Source: UBA7803 sp047920935 (GTDB taxonomy: Bacteria; Pseudomonadota; Gammaproteobacteria; Pseudomonadales; Azotimanducaceae). Taken from it: 37,336 bases of DNA. The notes under the pieces were generated by a model that saw nothing but the letters and a program-made list of their open reading frames with translations, had not been told where the DNA came from and did no database searches. The translations under genes were made by a program, and so were the position numbers. Below are positions 33,425 to 37,336 of this stretch, piece after piece; the stretch's first letter is position 1; the number at the start of each line of letters is the position of its first letter. The stretch spans positions 1 through 37,336 of the forward strand of contig JBLRXD010000008.1 in NCBI GenBank assembly GCA_047920935.1, written 5' to 3'.

Positions 33425-34176
33425 GCAAGGAGTTGAACGACCAGCAACTGCTGCGCTTCAGCCGCCAGATCATGCTGCCGGAGCTGGACGTGGCCGGTCA
33501 GGAAAAGCTCCTCAACGCCCGGGTGCTGATCGTCGGCATGGGCGGCCTGGGATCGCCAGCCGCCATGTATCTGGCCGCGGCCGGGGTCGGTACGCTGGTG
33601 CTCGCCGACTACGATCATGTGGAACTGTCCAATCTGCAGCGGCAGATCGCCCACGGCAGCGATGCCGTGGGGATGCTCAAGGTGGAATCCGCGGCGCGCA
33701 CGGTGAAGGGCCTGAATCCGGACGTGGCGGTGGAGCTGCTGGCGTCGCGCCTGACGCCCGAGCTGCTGGCAACGCAAGTCGGCGCCTGCGACGTGGTGCT
33801 CGACGCCACCGACAACTTCGCCACTCGCTACGCGCTGAACGATGCGTGCTGGGCCGCGGGCACCCCGCTGGTGTCCGGCGCCGCCATCCGCTGGGAAGGC
33901 CAGGTGGCCGTGTTCGACCCGCGGCGCGTCGATGCACCTTGCTACCGCTGTCTGTACCGCGAGGGCAGCGACGAGGCGCTGAACTGCGCCGAAAACGGCG
34001 TGGTCGCGCCCCTGGTCGGCATCATCGGCAGCTGTCAGGCGCTGGAGGCCATCAAGCTGCTGTGCGGCGTGGGCGACACACTCGCGGGGCACGTGCTGTA
34101 CTTCGACGCCCAGCACATGGACTGGCGCAAACTCCGCCTCAGCCGGGATCCACAGTGTCCGACCTGCGGAGGCTGA
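33421..34176 (+). CDS. moeB: MoeB/ThiF-family adenylyltransferase (HesA/MoeB/ThiF)
   Basis: This 251-residue E1-like enzyme adenylates the C-terminal Gly-Gly of a ubiquitin-like sulfur carrier (MoaD or ThiS). It has nucleotide-binding VLIVGMGGLGSP, the YDHVELSNLQRQ motif with the conserved Arg, DATDNFATRYALND, and two CxxC zinc pairs (CYRC and CPTC). The length and the position after prmC fit MoeB; ThiF cannot be excluded without the carrier. The GTG at 33421 overlaps the prmC stop (GTGA). The last 38 bp overlap the convergent lipB 3' end. Confidence 0.88.
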   Translation: MSKELNDQQLLRFSRQIMLPELDVAGQEKLLNARVLIVGMGGLGSPAAMYLAAAGVGTLVLADYDHVELSNLQRQIAHGSDAVGMLKVESAARTVKGLNPDVAVELLASRLTPELLATQVGACDVVLDATDNFATRYALNDACWAAGTPLVSGAAIRWEGQVAVFDPRRVDAPCYRCLYREGSDEALNCAENGVVAPLVGIIGSCQALEAIKLLCGVGDTLAGHVLYFDAQHMDWRKLRLSRDPQCPTCGG

Positions 34177-34801
34177 CGCCGTAGGCGCGCGCCAGACTCG
34201 CCAGCAGCCGCTCGCGCACCGCGCCGAGCGACTCCACCGCCACCAGATCGGCGAGCTGGGTGACCTGCATGCCCCACAGCCCGCACGGATTGATGCGGCT
34301 GAACGGCTCGAGATCCATGGCGACGTTCAGCGCCAGGCCGTGGTAAGAGCAGCCGCGGCGCACCCGCAGCCCCAGGGAGGCAATCTTGGCGCCATCCACG
34401 TACACGCCTGGAGCATCGCTGCGCGGCGCGCCGTCGATGCCGTAGCCGGCCAGCGTGTCGATCACCGCGCGCTCGATGCCGTTGACAAGCGCCCGTACAG
34501 ACAGCGACATGCGGCGGATGTCGAGCAACAGATAGGCAACGATCTGGCCGGGCCCATGATAGGTGACCTGCCCGCCGCGATCGCTCTGCACCACGGGGAT
34601 GTTCCCCGGGGCAAGCAGATGTTCCGCTTTGCCCGCCTGCCCCTGGGTAAACACCGGCTCGTGCTCGGTGAGCCAGATTTCATCCATTGTGGCGGCGGTG
34701 CGCGCCGCGGTGAACGCCTTCATGGCCTCGAAGGTGGGCTGATAGCCGGTGCAACCGAGATCGCGCACCAGCACCTCCGCGGGCGCCGGTGCGCTGCTCA
34801 C
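34139..34801 (-). CDS. lipB: Octanoyl-ACP:protein N-octanoyltransferase LipB
   Basis: This 220-residue enzyme transfers octanoate from acyl carrier protein to lipoyl domains. The catalytic K139 is in DGAKIASLGLRV and C173 in INPCGLWGM. The RGGQVTYHGPGQ substrate loop (75-86) is intact. The start is the GTG at 34801, which overlaps the ybeD stop (GTGA). The order dacA-ybeD-lipB is the classic gammaproteobacterial one, but lipA does not follow here. The convergent moeB-like gene overlaps its 3' end by 38 bp. Confidence 0.95.
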   Translation of the reverse strand: MSSAPAPAEVLVRDLGCTGYQPTFEAMKAFTAARTAATMDEIWLTEHEPVFTQGQAGKAEHLLAPGNIPVVQSDRGGQVTYHGPGQIVAYLLLDIRRMSLSVRALVNGIERAVIDTLAGYGIDGAPRSDAPGVYVDGAKIASLGLRVRRGCSYHGLALNVAMDLEPFSRINPCGLWGMQVTQLADLVAVESLGAVRERLLASLARAYGVSLRRSDTVDPG

Positions 34802-35061
34802 AGCACCATCCTCACCGCCGGCTCGGCCATCAGGGCCGCATGCAACGCCTTGAGCTGATCCTCACCGGTGGCAACGATGGTGACCCGCACCGAGCAGTAA
34901 GAACCATCGCGGCTGGGCTGCACACTCACCGGAAGGGCCGCCAGCACCACACCCTGGTCGCGGACGATTTTCAGCACGTCGTCCCGGAATCCGTCACGGC
35001 TTTCGCCGATGATGCGGATGAGGTAGTCGCAGGGAAACTCGATTTTCGGCTCGCTAGTCAT
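34798..35061 (-). CDS. ybeD: YbeD/DUF493 family protein
   Basis: This 87-residue ACT-like small protein is of the DUF493 family. E. coli YbeD has the same size and a ferredoxin-like fold of unknown role. The block FPCDYLIRIIGESRDGFRDDVLKIV is typical, with SSYCSVRVTI-like strands after it. The ATG at 35061 lies inside the end of dacA (8-bp overlap). A longer frame to 35097 is unlikely. It may help regulate lipoate attachment by position, but that is inference. Confidence 0.93.
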   Translation of the reverse strand: MTSEPKIEFPCDYLIRIIGESRDGFRDDVLKIVRDQGVVLAALPVSVQPSRDGSYCSVRVTIVATGEDQLKALHAALMAEPAVRMVL

Positions 35062-36220
35062 TGGCCAGCAGGTTGTGGAAGAACAGATAGATGCCATCGA
35101 TCAGGCGCGAGAAAAACCCGGCCTCGTCTACCGCTGCCAACGCGACCAGCGGCGCCCGCAGAACGGTTTTGCCATCGAGCTTGAGCCGCAGCTCACCGAA
35201 CTCCTGGCCCTGGGCCACCGGCGCCTCGATCACCCGCGGAATGTGCAGCTCGGCCTCGAGCTGCTCGTAACGGCCGCGCGGAACGGTGACGTAGACGTCC
35301 TCCGCGGCCCCCAGCTCGATCTCATTTTCGGTGCCGAACCACAGGGCCTGCCGCTTAAGCGACACCCCGGCGTGGTAGACCTGCTGGGTCTCGAAGTGCC
35401 GAAACCCGTACGACAACAGTTTCTGCGTCTCGCGCATTCTCGACTCGTCGCTGTCGGTGCCCATCACCACGGATATCAGCCGCATGTTGTCGCGCACTGC
35501 GGACGCCACCAGACACCATCCCGCTGCGTCGGTATGACCGGTCTTGACGCCATCCACCGTGCGGTCGCGCCACAGCAGCCGATTGCGGTTGGGCTGGTCG
35601 ATGTTGTTGTAGTTGAACGAACGCTCGGCGTAGATCGCATAGTGCTCGGGATAGTTCTTGATCATCGCCCGAGTGAGCAGCGCCATGTCCCATGCCGTGG
35701 TGTAGTGGCCCTCGGCCGAAAGCCCGGTCGCATTCTGAAAGCTGCTGTTCTGCATGCCCAACTGCACCGCCTGCTGGTTCATCATGTCCGCGAACGCCCG
35801 CTCGCTGCCAGCGAGGTATTCGGCGATGGCCACGCTGGCATCGTTGCCGGATTGAATGACGACGCCACGCAGCAGGTCTTCCAGCGAGACCCGGGTGCCT
35901 TCTCGGATGAACATTCGTGAGCCGGGGGTCTGCCAGGCGTTGACGCTGATCGGCACCTGATCTTCCAACTGCACCCGACCCGCCTCCAACTCCACTTCGG
36001 CGACGTAGGCCGTCATGATCTTGGTCAGGCTGGCAGGCGGCAGCGGTTCGTGGATGTTGTGCGCTACCAGCACCTCGAGCGTGTCTGCATCAACCAGCAG
36101 ATAGGAACTCGCCGCGATCGAGGGCGGCGGCGGCATGATGGGCATGTTGGCCCAGGTAGCGGGCGCACACAGCCACGCCACGATGGCGATCAGTCCGTAT
36201 CTCGTCAGTTTTCCTGCCAT
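35054..36220 (-). CDS. dacA: D-alanyl-D-alanine carboxypeptidase (PBP5/6 family)
   Basis: This 388-residue penicillin-binding protein trims the terminal D-Ala of peptidoglycan pentapeptides. The signal peptide ends near residue 24 (APATWA). The active-site motifs are S64-L-T-K67, S124-G-N126 and K226-T-G228. A C-terminal PBP5_C beta domain (about 285-370) and an amphipathic membrane-anchoring tail (FFSRLIDGIYLFFHNLLAND) follow. The ATG at 36220 has GAGG 8 nt upstream; an upstream opening to 36280 has no signal-peptide character. It lies 75 bp after rlpA. Confidence 0.96.
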   Translation of the reverse strand: MAGKLTRYGLIAIVAWLCAPATWANMPIMPPPPSIAASSYLLVDADTLEVLVAHNIHEPLPPASLTKIMTAYVAEVELEAGRVQLEDQVPISVNAWQTPGSRMFIREGTRVSLEDLLRGVVIQSGNDASVAIAEYLAGSERAFADMMNQQAVQLGMQNSSFQNATGLSAEGHYTTAWDMALLTRAMIKNYPEHYAIYAERSFNYNNIDQPNRNRLLWRDRTVDGVKTGHTDAAGWCLVASAVRDNMRLISVVMGTDSDESRMRETQKLLSYGFRHFETQQVYHAGVSLKRQALWFGTENEIELGAAEDVYVTVPRGRYEQLEAELHIPRVIEAPVAQGQEFGELRLKLDGKTVLRAPLVALAAVDEAGFFSRLIDGIYLFFHNLLAND

Positions 36221-36295
36221 GAAACATCCTCTACTGCAGGGGGCGTATTCCAGCCCGGTCCCTTTATCGGGTCGCATCACAGTGCCGATGCTCCG

Positions 36296-37105
36296 CTACT
36301 CCTGCAGAATCATCGGTTCGTCGAAATCGGCCGCGACGATGAGCGCCTGCAGCCGTTGTGCTTCCTGCCTGCCGGTCACCGGACCGAGACGCACGCGATA
36401 CAGCGCGTCGCTGGCTACCCGCACCACGTAACCCGGGGCTCCCGTCAGCGCGCTGAGCGTTTCCTTGAGCGTGTCCGCCGCGGCGATATCCCGGAACGCC
36501 CCAGCCTGCAGTACGAACGGCACCGTATCCAGGTGGGCGGTATGCATCGCGGAGGCCGCGCCGGTTTCCAACGATTCGACTCGCACCCGGGCTGTGCCCT
36601 GGTCGGCGAACCCCAGCTTCACCGCCGCCGCGAACGACAGGTCGATGATGCGATCGCTGTGAAAAGGCCCACGATCGTTGATCCGCACCACTGTGCTGCG
36701 GCCGTTGTCGAGATTCGTCACCCGCGCGTAGGTCGGAATCGGTAACGACCGATGCGCGGCGGTGAGCTGATACATGTCGTAGGGCTCACCGCTCGAAGTC
36801 AGCCGACCGTGGAACTTGGTGCCGTACCAGGAAGCCATGCCGGTGGAATAGTACCCGACCGCCGTGTCCATCACTCGATAGGTCTTGCCGAACACCACGT
36901 AACTCGACGGGTTACCCCGCGCGCTCTTCGGCTCGCTGCGTGGCACCGGATCAGGCAGCAGCGCGAGGTCCGGCGGCACCCGCGACGGCGGGCCGTCCTT
37001 TGGCTCCGCCACTGCCGGCCGGGCATCCGACGGCGGTGTCGGCGCCGTCTGACACGCTGCCAGAAAAACCGCGAGCACCACCAGCCAGCAGTCGCGTTGT
37101 CGCAT
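36296..37105 (-). CDS. rlpA: RlpA-family septal lytic transglycosylase lipoprotein
   Basis: This 269-residue outer-membrane lipoprotein cleaves stem-peptide-free (denuded) glycan strands in Pseudomonas. The lipobox is L15-A-A-C18. A Pro-rich linker leads to the double-psi beta-barrel (about 85-178: GMASWYGTKFHGRLTSSGEPYD, VRINDRGPFHSDRIIDLS). A C-terminal SPOR domain (about 192-265) binds denuded septal glycan. The ATG at 37105 is 3 nt upstream of the end of the mltB-type gene. Confidence 0.95.
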   Translation of the reverse strand: MRQRDCWLVVLAVFLAACQTAPTPPSDARPAVAEPKDGPPSRVPPDLALLPDPVPRSEPKSARGNPSSYVVFGKTYRVMDTAVGYYSTGMASWYGTKFHGRLTSSGEPYDMYQLTAAHRSLPIPTYARVTNLDNGRSTVVRINDRGPFHSDRIIDLSFAAAVKLGFADQGTARVRVESLETGAASAMHTAHLDTVPFVLQAGAFRDIAAADTLKETLSALTGAPGYVVRVASDALYRVRLGPVTGRQEAQRLQALIVAADFDEPMILQE

Positions 37106-37108
37106 CGC

Positions 37109-37336
37109 TCAGCGCTCCGCCAGTTGCGTCAGGCGTTGGCTCTTGATGGCCTCGCTGAGCTGATGCACCGCCAGCGCGTACAATCGGCTGCGGTTGTAGC
37201 GGGTGATCACGTAGAAGTTGTTCAGCCCCAGCCAATACTCGCCCCCCGCCACGCCATCCACCCGGAACAGGGCCGCTCGAGCCTCCGGAGCAAGCGGCGC
37301 CTGCTGCCCGTTGACGACCATGCCGAGTGCCGCGAG
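37109..37336 (-). CDS. mltB: Membrane-bound lytic murein transglycosylase B, C-terminal part
   Basis: Only the last 75 or so codons lie in the window; the gene continues beyond 37336. The visible segment GGEYWLGLNNFYVITRYNRSRLYALAVHQLSEAI is the characteristic C-terminus of the MltB/SltB1 family, which cleaves peptidoglycan glycan strands to 1,6-anhydro ends. The catalytic Glu is upstream of the visible part. It is followed directly by rlpA and dacA, a cell-wall remodelling cluster. Confidence 0.88.
   Translation of the reverse strand, partial: LAALGMVVNGQQAPLAPEARAALFRVDGVAGGEYWLGLNNFYVITRYNRSRLYALAVHQLSEAIKSQRLTQLAER

Overview
The window is about 37.3 kb of very GC-rich DNA with two 100-N scaffold gaps (9619-9718 and 23501-23600). 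It looks like a draft or metagenome-assembled chromosome of a gammaproteobacterium. The evidence is gene order: hemA-prfA-prmC-moeB-type, lolB/tRNA-Gln/prs/rplY/pth/ychF and mltB/rlpA/dacA/ybeD/lipB are all standard gammaproteobacterial clusters, and E. coli-type tRNA-Met and LolB are present. I cannot place it more precisely.

Layout. 1-344: no gene, but a REP-like hairpin and a large imperfect palindrome. 345-3179 (-): coniferyl-type aldehyde dehydrogenase, PhyH-type dioxygenase and Smr protein in one operon. 3335-6124: a small unknown protein, an APC permease, and a PA0069-type radical SAM protein behind a near-perfect LexA box. 6303-9618 (+): a three-gene peptide-modification cassette (retropepsin-like lipoprotein, inactive transglutaminase with 7 TM helices, RimK-related ATP-grasp ligase), cut at its 3' end by gap 1. 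9719-14594: an alpha/beta hydrolase (-), then a translationally coupled trio of VOC protein, MoxR/CbbQ ATPase and CbbO/NorD-type VWA protein (+). 14610-19371 (-): peroxiredoxin, MscS channel, RimB-type retropepsin, RimK, AstE-like metallohydrolase and YccA. 19444-23385: aldo/keto reductase (+), then a PP-loop enzyme, an AI-2E-type transporter and a HAD hydrolase (-). 23446-25868: hairpin repeats at gap 2, tRNA-Met, a GH100/debranching-like hydrolase and a membrane protein. 25881-31468: ychF, pth, rplY, prs, tRNA-Gln and lolB (-), divergent from hemA (+). 31497-34176 (+): prfA, prmC, moeB-like. 34139-37336 (-): mltB end, rlpA, dacA, ybeD, lipB.

How it fits together. The housekeeping third (25.9-37.3 kb) covers translation (RF1, its methyltransferase PrmC, L25, Pth, two tRNAs), PRPP and tetrapyrrole synthesis, lipoprotein sorting, lipoylation and peptidoglycan trimming. 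ispE is absent from its usual place between lolB and tRNA-Gln. The accessory part contains two separate ATP-grasp plus retropepsin modules about 6 kb apart, one with membrane/periplasmic partners and one of the cytosolic RimK/RimB type. Between them lies an orphan MoxR-VWA pair with no RuBisCO or nitric oxide reductase nearby, coupled to a VOC protein that I suggest is its client. These are the most interesting parts of the window.
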